From: Vibrio hangzhouensis
GTDB taxonomy: Bacteria > Pseudomonadota > Gammaproteobacteria > Enterobacterales > Vibrionaceae
Assembly (NCBI RefSeq): GCF_900107935.1
Contig: NZ_FNVG01000007.1
Location: 1 to 64,000 of the forward strand
Direction of reading: 5' to 3'
Length of the DNA stretch: 64,000 nt
Shown in pieces: positions 20,536 through 29,654 of this stretch. Under the pieces are notes generated by a model, which saw nothing but the letters and a program-made list of their open reading frames with translations, was not told the origin of the DNA and did no database searches. Position numbers and translations under genes: made by a program. Position 1 is the first letter of the stretch. The number at the start of each line of letters is the position of its first letter.

Positions 20536-23199
20536 ATGTCTGACATGAAGCATGACGTAGATGCACTGGAAACTCAAGATTGGCTAGAAGCACTTGAGTC
20601 CGTTGTTCGTGAAGAAGGTGTAGAACGCGCGCAGTTCCTACTAGAAACAGTTCTAGAGAAAGCACGTTTAGATGGTGTTGATATGCCAACCGGTATCAAC
20701 ACTAACTACATCAACACCATTCCAGCGGCTCAAGAACCAGCTTACCCTGGTGATGTAACTCTTGAGCGTCGTATTCGTTCGATTATTCGCTGGAACGCAA
20801 TCATGATCGTATTGCGTGCTTCTAAGAAAGACCTTGACCTAGGTGGTCACATGGCTTCTTACCAATCTGCAGCGGCGTTCTACGAAGTTTGTTTCAACCA
20901 CTTCTTCCGTGCTCCAAACGAGACAGACGGTGGCGATCTGGTTTACTACCAAGGTCATATCTCTCCTGGTATCTACTCACGTGCTTTCGTTGAAGGTCGT
21001 CTGACTGAAGAGCAGCTGGACAACTTCCGTCAAGAAGTAGACGGTAAAGGTGTACCATCATACCCGCACCCTAAACTGATGCCTGAATTCTGGCAGTTCC
21101 CGACAGTATCTATGGGTCTAGGTCCTATCTCTGCTATTTATCAAGCGCGTTTCCTTAAATACCTGGAAGGCCGTGGCCTTAAAGATACGTCTGCTCAACG
21201 TGTGTATGCGTTCCTTGGTGATGGTGAGATGGATGAGCCAGAATCACGCGGTGCAATTTCTTTCGCTGCGCGTGAGAAGCTAGACAACCTGTGTTTCCTT
21301 ATTAACTGTAACCTGCAGCGTCTAGATGGTCCTGTAATGGGTAACGGTAAGATCATTCAAGAACTTGAAGGTCTATTTAAAGGCGCTGGCTGGAACGTAG
21401 TGAAGGTTATCTGGGGTAACAACTGGGACGCACTACTGGCTAAAGATACGACGGGTAAGCTGCTACAGCTTATGAACGAAACGATCGATGGCGACTACCA
21501 AACATTCAAATCTAAAGATGGTGCATACGTACGTGAGCACTTCTTTGGTAAGTACCCAGAAACAGCTGCACTAGTAGCAGACATGACTGACGACCAAATC
21601 TTCGAACTGAAGCGTGGCGGTCATGATTCTTCTAAGCTGTTTGCTGCGTTTAACAATGCAAAAGAAACCAACGGCAAGCCTACTGTAATCCTAGCTAAGA
21701 CGGTTAAAGGTTACGGCATGGGTGAAGCGGCTGAAGGTAAGAACATCGCTCACGGTGTTAAGAAGATGGACATGACTCACGTACAATACTTACGTGATCG
21801 TCTAGGTCTGCAAGACCTGCTTTCTGATGAGAAAGTGGCAGAACTACCTTACCTAAAACTGGAAGAAGGCAGCGCAGAGTACGAATACCTGCACGCTCGT
21901 CGTAAAGCACTGAAAGGTTACACGCCACAGCGTCTACCTAAATTCACACAAGAATTCAAAGTACCTGAACTAGAAGAGTTTGCTCCTCTATTGGGTGCTC
22001 AAAAGCGTGAAATCTCAACGACTATGGCTTACGTACGTACGTTGAACATCCTGCTTAAAGACAAGAACATCGGTAAGAACATCGTTCCTATCATCTGTGA
22101 TGAAGCACGTACCTTTGGTATGGAAGGCCTATTCCGTCAGGTTGGTATCTACAACCCACACGGTCAAGAATATACGCCTGAAGATAAAGGTATTGTTTCT
22201 TACTACAAAGAAGCAACATCAGGCCAAGTTCTTCAAGAAGGTATCAACGAACTAGGTTCAATGGCATCTTGGGTTGCTGCTGCGACTTCTTACAGCACAA
22301 ACGATCTGCCAATGATCCCGTTCTACATCTACTACTCAATGTTTGGTTTCCAACGTATTGGTGACATGGCATGGCTAGCAGGTGACCAACAAGCTCGTGG
22401 CTTCCTACTTGGTGCTACAGCAGGTCGTACAACGCTAAATGGTGAAGGTCTACAGCACGAAGATGGTCACTCGCACATTCAGGCGAACACTATCCCAAAC
22501 TGTATTTCTTATGATCCAACATTCGCTTACGAGCTAGCAGTGATCATGCAAGATGGTATCCGTCGTATGTACGGTCCTGAGCAAGAGAACATTTACTACT
22601 ACCTAACAGTAATGAATGAAAACTACGCAATGCCAGCAATGCCAGAAGGCGCTGAAGAAGGCATCCGTAAAGGTATCTACAAGCTTGAGTCTCACGAAGG
22701 CGCTAAAGGTAAAGTTCAGCTAATGAGCTCGGGCACTATCATGAACGAAGTACGTAAAGCAGCGACCATCCTAAGCGAAGAGTACGGCGTAGCTTCTGAT
22801 GTATTCTCTGTAACATCATTCAACGAGCTAACTCGTGATGGTCAAGATGCAGAGCGTTACAACATGCTTCACCCAGAAGCAGAGGCGAAAGTACCGTACA
22901 TCACAACTGTTCTTGGTAACGAGCCTGCAATCGCAGCGACTGACTACATGAAGAACTACGCAGAGCAAGTTCGCGCATTTATGCCTTCTGAGTCTTATAA
23001 AGTACTTGGTACAGATGGCTATGGCCGTTCAGACAGTCGTGAAAACCTACGTCGTCACTTCGAAGTTAACGCGGGCTACGTAGTCGTTGCAGCGCTAACT
23101 GAGCTAGCGAAGCGCGGTGATGTTGAGAAGTCTGTTGTGACTGAAGCAATCGCTAAGTTCGACATCGATACAGAAAAAACTAACCCACTTTACGCTTAA
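20536..23199 (+). CDS. aceE: Pyruvate dehydrogenase E1 component, homodimeric
   Basis: AceE uses thiamine diphosphate to decarboxylate pyruvate and pass the acetyl group to the lipoyl domains of AceF. The 887-residue single-chain E1 is the gammaproteobacterial type. The N-terminal part has the ThDP motif GDGEMDEPESRG...NCN, and conserved blocks GGHMASYQS, SYPHPKLMPEFWQFPTVSMGLGP and the C-terminal GRSD(S)RENLRRHFEV follow. AGAAGGATAGATCGCC gives a good ribosome-binding site. Its codon choice is strongly biased, consistent with high expression. It lies between pdhR and aceF. Confidence 0.98.
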   Translation: MSDMKHDVDALETQDWLEALESVVREEGVERAQFLLETVLEKARLDGVDMPTGINTNYINTIPAAQEPAYPGDVTLERRIRSIIRWNAIMIVLRASKKDLDLGGHMASYQSAAAFYEVCFNHFFRAPNETDGGDLVYYQGHISPGIYSRAFVEGRLTEEQLDNFRQEVDGKGVPSYPHPKLMPEFWQFPTVSMGLGPISAIYQARFLKYLEGRGLKDTSAQRVYAFLGDGEMDEPESRGAISFAAREKLDNLCFLINCNLQRLDGPVMGNGKIIQELEGLFKGAGWNVVKVIWGNNWDALLAKDTTGKLLQLMNETIDGDYQTFKSKDGAYVREHFFGKYPETAALVADMTDDQIFELKRGGHDSSKLFAAFNNAKETNGKPTVILAKTVKGYGMGEAAEGKNIAHGVKKMDMTHVQYLRDRLGLQDLLSDEKVAELPYLKLEEGSAEYEYLHARRKALKGYTPQRLPKFTQEFKVPELEEFAPLLGAQKREISTTMAYVRTLNILLKDKNIGKNIVPIICDEARTFGMEGLFRQVGIYNPHGQEYTPEDKGIVSYYKEATSGQVLQEGINELGSMASWVAAATSYSTNDLPMIPFYIYYSMFGFQRIGDMAWLAGDQQARGFLLGATAGRTTLNGEGLQHEDGHSHIQANTIPNCISYDPTFAYELAVIMQDGIRRMYGPEQENIYYYLTVMNENYAMPAMPEGAEEGIRKGIYKLESHEGAKGKVQLMSSGTIMNEVRKAATILSEEYGVASDVFSVTSFNELTRDGQDAERYNMLHPEAEAKVPYITTVLGNEPAIAATDYMKNYAEQVRAFMPSESYKVLGTDGYGRSDSRENLRRHFEVNAGYVVVAALTELAKRGDVEKSVVTEAIAKFDIDTEKTNPLYA

Positions 23200-23229
23200 T
23201 ACAGCGCTTAATTAGAAGGTAAATAAGCA

Positions 23230-25107
23230 ATGGCAATCGAAATTAATGTACCTGACATCGGTGCGGATGAGGTTGAAGTTACTGAGATTCTTGTAAGCGT
23301 TGGCGACAAGGTGGAAGAAGAGCAGTCTCTGATCACTGTAGAAGGCGACAAGGCTTCTATGGAAGTTCCAGCGTCTCAAGCAGGTATTGTTAAAGAAATC
23401 AAAGTTGCGGAAGGTGATTCTGTTACAACCGGTTCTCTTATCATGATTTTCGAAGAGGCTGGCTCCCCTGCGGAAGCGGCTCCGGCGGCAGCTCCAGCTC
23501 CAGCGGCAGCGGCCCCTTCTGCGGCAAGTGAGCTTAAAGAAGTTCACGTTCCTGATATCGGTGGCGACGAAGTAGAAGTGACTGAAATCATGGTTAAAGT
23601 TGGCGATACAGTGGAAGAAGAGCAGTCTCTTCTCACTGTAGAAGGCGACAAAGCTTCTATGGAAGTACCAGCACCATTTGCAGGTACTGTTAAAGAGATC
23701 AAGATTGCTGAAGGTGATGCAGTAACGACTGGCTCTCTGGTGATGGTATTCGAAACAGCGGGCTCTGGTGCACCAGCAGCTGCTCCTGCAGTTGAAGCGG
23801 CTCCTGTAGCAGCTCCTGCGGCGTCTTCTGAAAAAGAAGTAAACGTACCAGACATCGGCGGTGACGAAGTTGAAGTTACTGAAGTAATGGTAGCGGTTGG
23901 CGACACAGTTGAGGAAGAGCAATCTCTTATCACTGTTGAAGGCGATAAAGCTTCAATGGAAGTACCAGCACCATTTGCAGGTACAGTGAAAGAAATCAAG
24001 ATTGCAGCTGGCGATAAAGTAACGACTGGCTCGCTAATCATGACGTTTGTTGTGGAAGGCGCAGCTCCAGTTGCAGCAGCGGCTCCTTCGGCAGTTGCTC
24101 CTGCACCTGCGGCGGCTCCTGCTCCTGTAGCAAAAGCTGAAGCGGCACCGCAAGCTAACGATTTCCAAGAGAACAACGAGTACGCACACGCGTCTCCAGT
24201 GGTTCGTCGTCTAGCTCGTGAGTTTGGCGTTAACCTAGCGAAAGTAAAAGGTACGGGTCGTAAGAGCCGCGTATTGAAAGAAGACGTTCAAGCTTACGTT
24301 AAAGATGCACTTAAGCGTCTTGAAGCTGGTGCAGCGGCATCTGGCAAAGGTGATGGCAGTGCGCTTGGTCTGCTACCTTGGCCGAAGGTTGACTTCAGCA
24401 AGTTTGGTGAGACTGAGGTTCAGAAGCTTTCTAAGATCAAGAAGATCTCTGGTGCTAACCTGCACCGTAACTGGGTAATGATCCCGCACGTTACACAGTG
24501 GGATAACGCTGATATCACCGCGCTAGAAGCATTCCGTAAAGAGCAGAACGCTATCGAAGCGAAGAAAGATTCAGGCATGAAGATCACGCCACTTGTGTTC
24601 ATCATGAAAGCTGTTGCGAAAGCACTTGAAGCCTTCCCTGCGTTCAACTCTTCTCTATCTGAAGATGGCGAGAGCATCATTCTTAAGAAGTATGTGAACG
24701 TTGGTATCGCTGTTGATACGCCAAACGGTCTTGTTGTTCCTGTGTTTAAAGACGTCAACAAGAAGGGCATCTACGAGCTATCTGAAGAGCTAATGGTTAT
24801 CTCTAAGAAAGCTCGTGCAGGTAAGTTAACTGCGGCTGACATGCAAGGTGGCTGTTTCACTATCTCAAGCCTGGGTGGCATCGGTGGAACTGCGTTTACG
24901 CCAATCGTCAACGCGCCTGAAGTCGGTATCCTTGGTGTATCTAAGTCTGAAATGAAGCCAGTATGGAACGGCAAAGAGTTTGAGCCGCGCCTACAGCTCC
25001 CACTTTCTCTATCGTACGATCACCGCGTGATCGATGGTGCGGAAGGTGCACGTTTCATCACTTATCTAAACAGCTGCTTAAGCGATATTCGTCGTCTGGT
25101 TCTGTAA
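23230..25107 (+). CDS. aceF: Dihydrolipoamide acetyltransferase (pyruvate dehydrogenase E2)
   Basis: AceF forms the core of the pyruvate dehydrogenase complex and transfers acetyl groups to CoA. The 625-residue protein has three lipoyl domains, each with the lipoylated Lys in GDKASMEVP (Lys41, Lys141, Lys240), joined by Ala/Pro-rich flexible linkers. A peripheral subunit-binding domain (about 320-360) and a catalytic domain with His598 and Asp602 in [14 protein letters not shown] follow. The three lipoyl segments are near repeats at the DNA level. It starts 31 nt after aceE; AGAAGGTAAATAAGCA is the ribosome-binding region. lpdA is not directly joined: a hairpin and about 330 nt intervene. Confidence 0.98.
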   Translation: MAIEINVPDIGADEVEVTEILVSVGDKVEEEQSLITVEGDKASMEVPASQAGIVKEIKVAEGDSVTTGSLIMIFEEAGSPAEAAPAAAPAPAAAAPSAASELKEVHVPDIGGDEVEVTEIMVKVGDTVEEEQSLLTVEGDKASMEVPAPFAGTVKEIKIAEGDAVTTGSLVMVFETAGSGAPAAAPAVEAAPVAAPAASSEKEVNVPDIGGDEVEVTEVMVAVGDTVEEEQSLITVEGDKASMEVPAPFAGTVKEIKIAAGDKVTTGSLIMTFVVEGAAPVAAAAPSAVAPAPAAAPAPVAKAEAAPQANDFQENNEYAHASPVVRRLAREFGVNLAKVKGTGRKSRVLKEDVQAYVKDALKRLEAGAAASGKGDGSALGLLPWPKVDFSKFGETEVQKLSKIKKISGANLHRNWVMIPHVTQWDNADITALEAFRKEQNAIEAKKDSGMKITPLVFIMKAVAKALEAFPAFNSSLSEDGESIILKKYVNVGIAVDTPNGLVVPVFKDVNKKGIYELSEELMVISKKARAGKLTAADMQGGCFTISSLGGIGGTAFTPIVNAPEVGILGVSKSEMKPVWNGKEFEPRLQLPLSLSYDHRVIDGAEGARFITYLNSCLSDIRRLVL

Positions 25108-25435
25108 GATAATTAATCCTCTCTAGCTCCCCCTTAAATCAGGGGGAGACTTTGTTTGTTGATAGCAACATCAAACAAATCGCTACCCAATTACTGGTAA
25201 GCTTGCAGAGGTAAAAATAAATTCATACAACATTTCCCACGTGAACTGTTGTCTAGCTCACAGGCTAAATTGATTTACTTTTCACACCATTAACATCTCT
25301 GTAAAATGTTGGCGGTCTGAAATCATAATTGTTTAAGCTGATTGTTGAATAGAACGTCTGTTTAAAACGAAGTCTAAGCATATAAAAATCAATACCCACT
25401 CAGCCTGTTAGGGATAATGACTACAAGAGGTCAAA
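25108..25435. other. Intergenic region between aceF and lpdA
   Basis: About 330 nt without a gene. A terminator-like hairpin lies near the left end. TATAAA at 25381-25386 is a candidate -10 for an lpdA promoter, with only a weak -35. ACAACA and TGTTGT around 25230-25250 form a short inverted repeat of unknown meaning. Nothing else is recognisable. Confidence 0.55.
25127..25158 (+). terminator. Probable terminator after aceF
   Basis: CTCCCCC and GGGGGAG form a strong 7-bp stem with an 8-nt loop, followed by ACTTTGTTTG. The T run is imperfect, so termination may be partial and allow some read-through into lpdA. Confidence 0.7.
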
Positions 25436-26863
25436 ATGAGCAAAGAAATTAAAGCCCAGGTGGTAGTACTTGGTGCCGGTCCTGCTGGTTACTCCGCTGC
25501 ATTCCGTTGTGCCGATTTAGGCCTAGAAACCGTTCTTATTGAGCGTTATAGCACGCTTGGTGGTGTGTGTCTGAACGTGGGTTGTATCCCATCTAAAGCA
25601 CTACTTCACGTTGCTAAAGTTATCGAAGAAGCAAAAGCGCTTGCTGACCACGGTATCGTATTTGGCGAGCCACAGACTGACATTGACAAAATTCGTCTAT
25701 GGAAAGAAAAAGTAATTAACCAGCTAACAGGTGGTCTTGGCGGTATGGCTAAGATGCGTAAAGTTAACGTGGTTAACGGTTTTGGTAAGTTTACTGGTCC
25801 TAACTCAATTGAAGTTGAAGGCGAAGACGGTAAAACCGTTGTTAACTTCGACAATGCCATCGTAGCGGCGGGTTCTCGTCCAATTAAACTGCCATTCATC
25901 CCGCATGAAGACCCACGTATTTGGGATTCTACCGATGCGCTGGAGCTGAAAGAAGTACCAGGAAAACTGCTTATCATGGGTGGTGGTATCATCGGTCTGG
26001 AAATGGCGACGGTATACCACTCTCTAGGCTCTCAGATTGATGTTGTAGAAATGTTTGACCAACTTATCCCTGCTGCGGACAAAGATATGGTTAAAGTTTA
26101 CACCAAGCGCATTAAGAACAAGTTCAACTTGATGCTTGAGACCAAGGTAACGGCAGTTGAAGCGAAAGAAGACGGTATCTACGTTTCAATGGAAGGTAAG
26201 AAAGCACCTTCTGAAGCTGAGCGTTATGACGCAGTGCTTGTAGCTATCGGTCGTGTGCCAAACGGCAAACTACTTGATGCAGAGAAAGCAGGTATTGAAG
26301 TAGACGAGCGTGGCTTTATCAATGTTGATAAGCAAATGCGCACTAACGTACCTCACATTCATGCAATCGGAGATATCGTTGGCCAACCAATGCTTGCGCA
26401 CAAAGGTGTGCATGAAGGTCACGTAGCGGCAGAGGTTATCTCTGGTAAGAAGCACTACTTTGACCCGAAAGTGATTCCTTCCATTGCTTATACTGAGCCA
26501 GAAGTGGCTTGGGTTGGTAAGACTGAGAAAGAAGCGAAAGCAGAAGGTATCAACTATGAGACTGCAACGTTCCCATGGGCTGCGTCAGGTCGTGCTATCG
26601 CATCTGATTGTGCAGACGGTATGACTAAGCTTATCTTCGATAAAGACACTCACCGCGTAATTGGTGGTGCTATCGTTGGTACTAACGGTGGTGAACTGCT
26701 TGGTGAAATCGGTCTGGCGATCGAGATGGGTTGTGACGCAGAAGATATTGCACTGACTATCCACGCTCACCCAACTCTGCACGAGTCTGTAGGTCTTGCT
26801 GCAGAAGTATTTGAAGGTACTATCACTGACCTTCCAAATGCAAAAGCGAAGAAAAAGAAATAA
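25436..26863 (+). CDS. lpdA: Dihydrolipoyl dehydrogenase
   Basis: LpdA reoxidises the lipoyl groups of the pyruvate dehydrogenase, 2-oxoglutarate dehydrogenase and glycine cleavage complexes, passing electrons to NAD+. The 475-residue flavoprotein has the FAD motif VLGAGPAGYSAAFR, the redox disulfide Cys45-Cys50 in GGVCLNVGCIPSK, an NAD-binding Rossmann motif (GGGIIGLEMATVYHSLGS) and the dimerisation domain with the catalytic HAHPTLHE. Because it serves several complexes, its separation from aceF by a hairpin and a likely own promoter makes sense. The tail is Lys-rich (KAKKKK). Two terminator-like hairpins follow. Confidence 0.98.
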   Translation: MSKEIKAQVVVLGAGPAGYSAAFRCADLGLETVLIERYSTLGGVCLNVGCIPSKALLHVAKVIEEAKALADHGIVFGEPQTDIDKIRLWKEKVINQLTGGLGGMAKMRKVNVVNGFGKFTGPNSIEVEGEDGKTVVNFDNAIVAAGSRPIKLPFIPHEDPRIWDSTDALELKEVPGKLLIMGGGIIGLEMATVYHSLGSQIDVVEMFDQLIPAADKDMVKVYTKRIKNKFNLMLETKVTAVEAKEDGIYVSMEGKKAPSEAERYDAVLVAIGRVPNGKLLDAEKAGIEVDERGFINVDKQMRTNVPHIHAIGDIVGQPMLAHKGVHEGHVAAEVISGKKHYFDPKVIPSIAYTEPEVAWVGKTEKEAKAEGINYETATFPWAASGRAIASDCADGMTKLIFDKDTHRVIGGAIVGTNGGELLGEIGLAIEMGCDAEDIALTIHAHPTLHESVGLAAEVFEGTITDLPNAKAKKKK

Positions 26864-26877
26864 TTTCTGAGTGAATA

Positions 26878-26911
26878 CAAAAACGGCCAGTTTCATACTG
26901 GCCGTTTTTTT
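26878..26911 (+). terminator. Terminator of lpdA
   Basis: AAACGGCCAGT and ACTGGCCGTTT form an 11-bp stem with a 5-nt loop, followed by a run of T. Confidence 0.93.
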
Positions 26912-26931
26912 ATGGATACTTTTTAAATTTA

Positions 26932-26966
26932 AGCCCTTAAACATTTGTGCTCAAGGGCTGTTTTTT
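26932..26966 (+). terminator. Second hairpin between lpdA and luxR/hapR
   Basis: AGCCCTT (26932-26938) and AAGGGCT (26953-26959) enclose a 14-nt loop and are followed by GTTTTTT on the plus strand. The T run touches the stop codon of the convergent regulator gene. On the minus strand the same stem is followed by TAAATTTA, so it may also mark the 3' end of the regulator message. Confidence 0.65.
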
Positions 26967-27585
26967 AGTGGCGGCTATCTTTCTCGTAGATGCAAACCAT
27001 ATCCATGTAGCAGTCGGTCAACGACTTAATGGATTCGCCATCATTACTGCGATTAGCTTCAACAAACAGTGAATAGCAAATACCGTGGAATAGGCTAGTC
27101 AGATGCTTAGTGTTGTGTTGAGAACAGACTTCGCCACGTTCAATGGCTTTGATGAACATGTTTTCAATCAGTGCTTGGCTGGTTTTGTTCGATGAAACAA
27201 ACAATGGCCAAACCTCATCACGCGTAGATGTACTCCATTCGAACCATACTTTGTTCCAATGACAGTCTTCGATAACCATATCTACCACTCCATCCAGAAT
27301 GTTGGTGAGGTTTTCTTTGATGTTAACATCAAGATCTATGGTGTTTGAGAGGAAATTTGAGTACTGACAAACTACGTGATTCAGCACTTCGTCGACCAAA
27401 TCTTCCCGAGTAGGGAAGTAGTTGAAGACGGTGGCTACTGAAACTTGTGCAATTTCTGCGATATCTGCGTGTCCACCACGACCAATACCACGTTTAGCGA
27501 ATACTTCTAAGGCTATCTCCATCAATTGCAGCTTGCGCTTCTGTGGAGACAGGCGAGTCCTAGGTCTTTTTATTATTGAGTCCAT
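26965..27585 (-). CDS. luxR: LuxR/HapR-type quorum-sensing master regulator
   Basis: A TetR-family protein of 206 residues, orthologous to V. harveyi LuxR, V. cholerae HapR, SmcR and OpaR. The near-invariant N-terminal basic stretch (KRPRTRLSPQKRKLQLMEIALEVFA) leads into a helix-turn-helix with VATVFNYFPTREDLVDEVLNHV; the rest is the ligand/dimer domain. At high cell density this regulator switches proteases, biofilm, motility and secretion genes. The start is ATG at 27585 (MDSIIKRPRTRL) with AAGGA 6-7 nt upstream; an in-frame start 54 nt further up is not conserved. The leader contains a likely Qrr small-RNA pairing site over the ribosome-binding site. It is convergent with lpdA and divergent from hpt. 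Confidence 0.96.
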   Translation of the reverse strand: MDSIIKRPRTRLSPQKRKLQLMEIALEVFAKRGIGRGGHADIAEIAQVSVATVFNYFPTREDLVDEVLNHVVCQYSNFLSNTIDLDVNIKENLTNILDGVVDMVIEDCHWNKVWFEWSTSTRDEVWPLFVSSNKTSQALIENMFIKAIERGEVCSQHNTKHLTSLFHGICYSLFVEANRSNDGESIKSLTDCYMDMVCIYEKDSRH

Positions 27586-27592
27586 AATTTTT

Positions 27593-27604
27593 CCTTGCCA
27601 ACGT
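27593..27604 (-). promoter_or_regulatory. Predicted Qrr sRNA pairing site in the luxR/hapR leader
   Basis: The minus strand reads GTTGGCAAGG here, overlapping the Shine-Dalgarno AAGGA. It is complementary, with one mismatch, to CCUAGCCAAC in the conserved core of Vibrio Qrr RNAs. Pairing would block translation at low cell density, the established mode of control of this gene. Confidence 0.65.
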
Positions 27605-27652
27605 TTTTTTAGGGCTGGTGACTCGATGAGAACCTCCAACTGCGCCCTGTTT

Positions 27653-27680
27653 GTTATACAGAGTCAGGAATTTTTCCCAA
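27653..27680 (-). promoter_or_regulatory. Predicted luxR/hapR promoter
   Basis: On the minus strand TTGGGA (-35) and TATAAC (-10) are 16 nt apart. Transcription would start near 27646, giving a leader of about 60 nt that contains the Qrr-pairing stretch. A second TATAAC lies about 40 nt further upstream, so the choice is not certain. Confidence 0.5.
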
Positions 27681-28117
27681 TTGAATGATTGTTATACACA
27701 ATTGCAGACATAAAAATGTTAGCTTTTGGTTAGCAATTTCCATTTTGGAAATATCCGGCTCTATTTTTTCTTTAGTTAAATAAGTGTAATGGTGCATATG
27801 TTTGTGGTCAATAGTTACACACTGATAAATTTCATAATTAGTGCTAATTTATCTGCAAATCACACTTTGGGTTGTAAGCATCACAATCTTTCAACATCTG
27901 ACGTTAACAAAGTTTAATTCTGGTCTGTGACCGTTTAGCGAATTCACACCGGATTTTTGCCTGATTTTTATCCTGGAGCATAAAGTGGTAACATACCGCG
28001 CAAATTTGAACGATTGGCATTATGCTCATTGTCGGAGATGACATCTTTTTTGTTGTCTTAGCTGTACAAAGTGCTGATGTCAGAACGTCAAGTAAACTAA
28101 TCAACATCGAGATAGAT

Positions 28118-28648
28118 ATGAAACATACTGTTGAAGTCATGATTTCTGAACAAGAAGTTCATGAGCGTGTACAAGTTTTAGGTAAAGAGATCACTGAGCA
28201 CTACAAGGGAAGTGAAGACCTGGTTATGGTCGGTTTGCTACGAGGATCGTTTGTGTTTATGGCAGACTTGGCGCGTGCTATCGAATTGACACACAGCGTC
28301 GACTTTATGACCGCGTCTAGCTATGGCAACACGATGGAAAGTTCTCGCGATGTTCGAATCCTGAAAGATCTGGATGATGACATCAAAGGAAAAGACGTTC
28401 TGCTTGTGGAAGATATTATCGATACTGGCAACACGCTAAACAAGGTGAAAGAAATCCTGTCTCTGCGTGAGCCAAAGTCTATTCAAATTTGCACGCTGCT
28501 GGACAAACCCTCTCGCCGTGAAGTTGAAGTTGACGTAAAGTGGATTGGTTTTGAGATCCCGGATGAGTTTGTGGTGGGTGTTGGTATCGACTACGCACAG
28601 AAATATCGTCACTTGCCTTACATTGGCAAGGTTGTTCCACAGGAATAA
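28118..28648 (+). CDS. hpt: Hypoxanthine phosphoribosyltransferase
   Basis: Hpt salvages hypoxanthine (and guanine less well) to nucleotides using PRPP. The 176-residue protein matches E. coli Hpt almost throughout: MKHTVEVMI start, [23 protein letters not shown], the PRPP loop [14 protein letters not shown] and the C-terminal [24 protein letters not shown]. That N-terminus sets the start at the ATG at 28118. It is divergent from the quorum-sensing regulator and ends in a shared bidirectional terminator. Confidence 0.97.
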   Translation: MKHTVEVMISEQEVHERVQVLGKEITEHYKGSEDLVMVGLLRGSFVFMADLARAIELTHSVDFMTASSYGNTMESSRDVRILKDLDDDIKGKDVLLVEDIIDTGNTLNKVKEILSLREPKSIQICTLLDKPSRREVEVDVKWIGFEIPDEFVVGVGIDYAQKYRHLPYIGKVVPQE

Positions 28649-28700
28649 TGTCTCAGTCTCGCGCAGGGTTAGCGTGAGCTGAACTGAAATACGTGGTTAC

Positions 28701-28735
28701 AAAAAACGCCCATCTCAGCGAGGTGGGCGTTTTTA
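28701..28735. terminator. Bidirectional terminator between hpt and can
   Basis: ACGCCCATCTC and GAGGTGGGCGT form an 11-bp stem (one G-U) with a 3-nt loop. A T run follows on both strands, so it serves both convergent genes. Confidence 0.92.
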
Positions 28736-28740
28736 GTATC

Positions 28741-28774
28741 TGATTTATTTGAGCACGTGATTTATTTGAGCACG
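28741..28774. repeat. Perfect 17-bp tandem duplication at the can stop codon
   Basis: TGATTTATTTGAGCACG occurs twice, head to tail (28741-28757 and 28758-28774). The right copy holds the last codons and the stop of can; the left copy lies just outside the gene. The protein end is therefore unchanged. It looks like a recent slippage or recombination event. Confidence 0.9.
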
Positions 28775-29421
28775 TTGCTACTCAGGATCTTAGCCATGGC
28801 TGCCTGATAGTTCACTTCCAGACTTTCTCGACTAGAGCAACGAACCCCAAGGTCCTGCAGTTTGCCATCACCAATGCCGTAGACAACGCCGTGCACTTCT
28901 ACATCTTGTCCGCGTTCCCAGGCATTTTGCATGATGGTTGAATTGCCGAGGTTATAGACCTGCTCTGCAACGTTGATTTCACACAACTTATCGCCCCACA
29001 TCTCTCTTGGTAATTCACCAAGCCAGTTACGGTGTTTGAGGTACAAATCGCGAATGTGTAGCAACCAGTTATTGATCAGGCCAAGCTGCGGGTTATCAAT
29101 GGCGGCATTGACTCCGCCACAACCGTAGTGCCCGCAAACGATGATGTGTTTCACTTTGAGAACATCGACGGCGTATTGCACCACCGACAGGCAGTTCAGA
29201 TCGGTATGAATGACCTGGTTCGCCACGTTGCGGTGAACGAAAAGCTCTCCTGAGTAGAGCCCTGTGAGTCGCTCTGCAGGGACTCGGCTATCGGAACAGC
29301 CAATCCACAGGAATCCCGGATTCTGGCCTTCCTCTAGCTTTGCGAAATATTCTGGTCTTTCTGACTTAATTTGCTCAGACCACTTTGAATTGTTGTCAAA
29401 GAGTTGTTTGATTTCTGGCAT
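28762..29421 (-). CDS. can: Beta-class carbonic anhydrase
   Basis: Can interconverts CO2 and bicarbonate, which supplies bicarbonate for carboxylases at ambient CO2. The 219-residue protein keeps the zinc and active-site residues of the E. coli enzyme at the same numbers: Cys42, Asp44, Arg46 ([10 protein letters not shown]), His98 and Cys101 (CGHYGCGG). The start is ATG at 29421 (MPEIKQLF) with AAGGG 8-9 nt upstream; an in-frame ATG 15 nt earlier is less likely. It is divergent from a SulP-family transporter, and together they suggest a bicarbonate supply module. Confidence 0.96.
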   Translation of the reverse strand: MPEIKQLFDNNSKWSEQIKSERPEYFAKLEEGQNPGFLWIGCSDSRVPAERLTGLYSGELFVHRNVANQVIHTDLNCLSVVQYAVDVLKVKHIIVCGHYGCGGVNAAIDNPQLGLINNWLLHIRDLYLKHRNWLGELPREMWGDKLCEINVAEQVYNLGNSTIMQNAWERGQDVEVHGVVYGIGDGKLQDLGVRCSSRESLEVNYQAAMAKILSSNVLK

Positions 29422-29654
29422 GTTAATTCCCTTCAATAATTCGAGATACTATACACAATGTTACAATTTCAATCTCGAAAAAAAAGTATCAAAATGTACT
29501 CATCTGACGTGTTCGTGAGTCGAAAATCAGTGAGTTACCGACTAAGTGTGAAAATGCTTATATCTTATGAAAATTGAATGACTCTTATTACTTATTAACT
29601 TATTGTCACATTTGTTAAGGTGGGGCAATTTTTTGGTTATTTTCAAGGATAGTT

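Larger units (their letters stand above)
27586..28117. other. Divergent regulatory region between luxR/hapR and hpt
   Basis: About 530 AT-rich nucleotides with no credible gene. The left part holds the luxR/hapR leader and promoter given separately. The centre holds TGATAAATTT (27823-27832), matching the core of the LuxR/HapR binding consensus. The right part must hold the hpt promoter, which I could not place with confidence. A reading frame open from 28022 into hpt has no family-like sequence before the hpt start. Confidence 0.6.

Noticed and set aside
23230..24070. Three near-identical DNA segments, at first taken for a repeat array
   Set aside because: They encode the three lipoyl domains of AceF, a normal feature of this protein.
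23544..24176. 210-codon minus-strand frame inside aceF
   Set aside because: It is the antisense of Ala/Pro linkers and lipoyl repeats, whose codon bias removes stops from the opposite strand.
28022..28117. N-terminal extension of hpt
   Set aside because: The extra 32 residues have no similarity to Hpt; the conserved start MKHTVEVMI begins at 28118.
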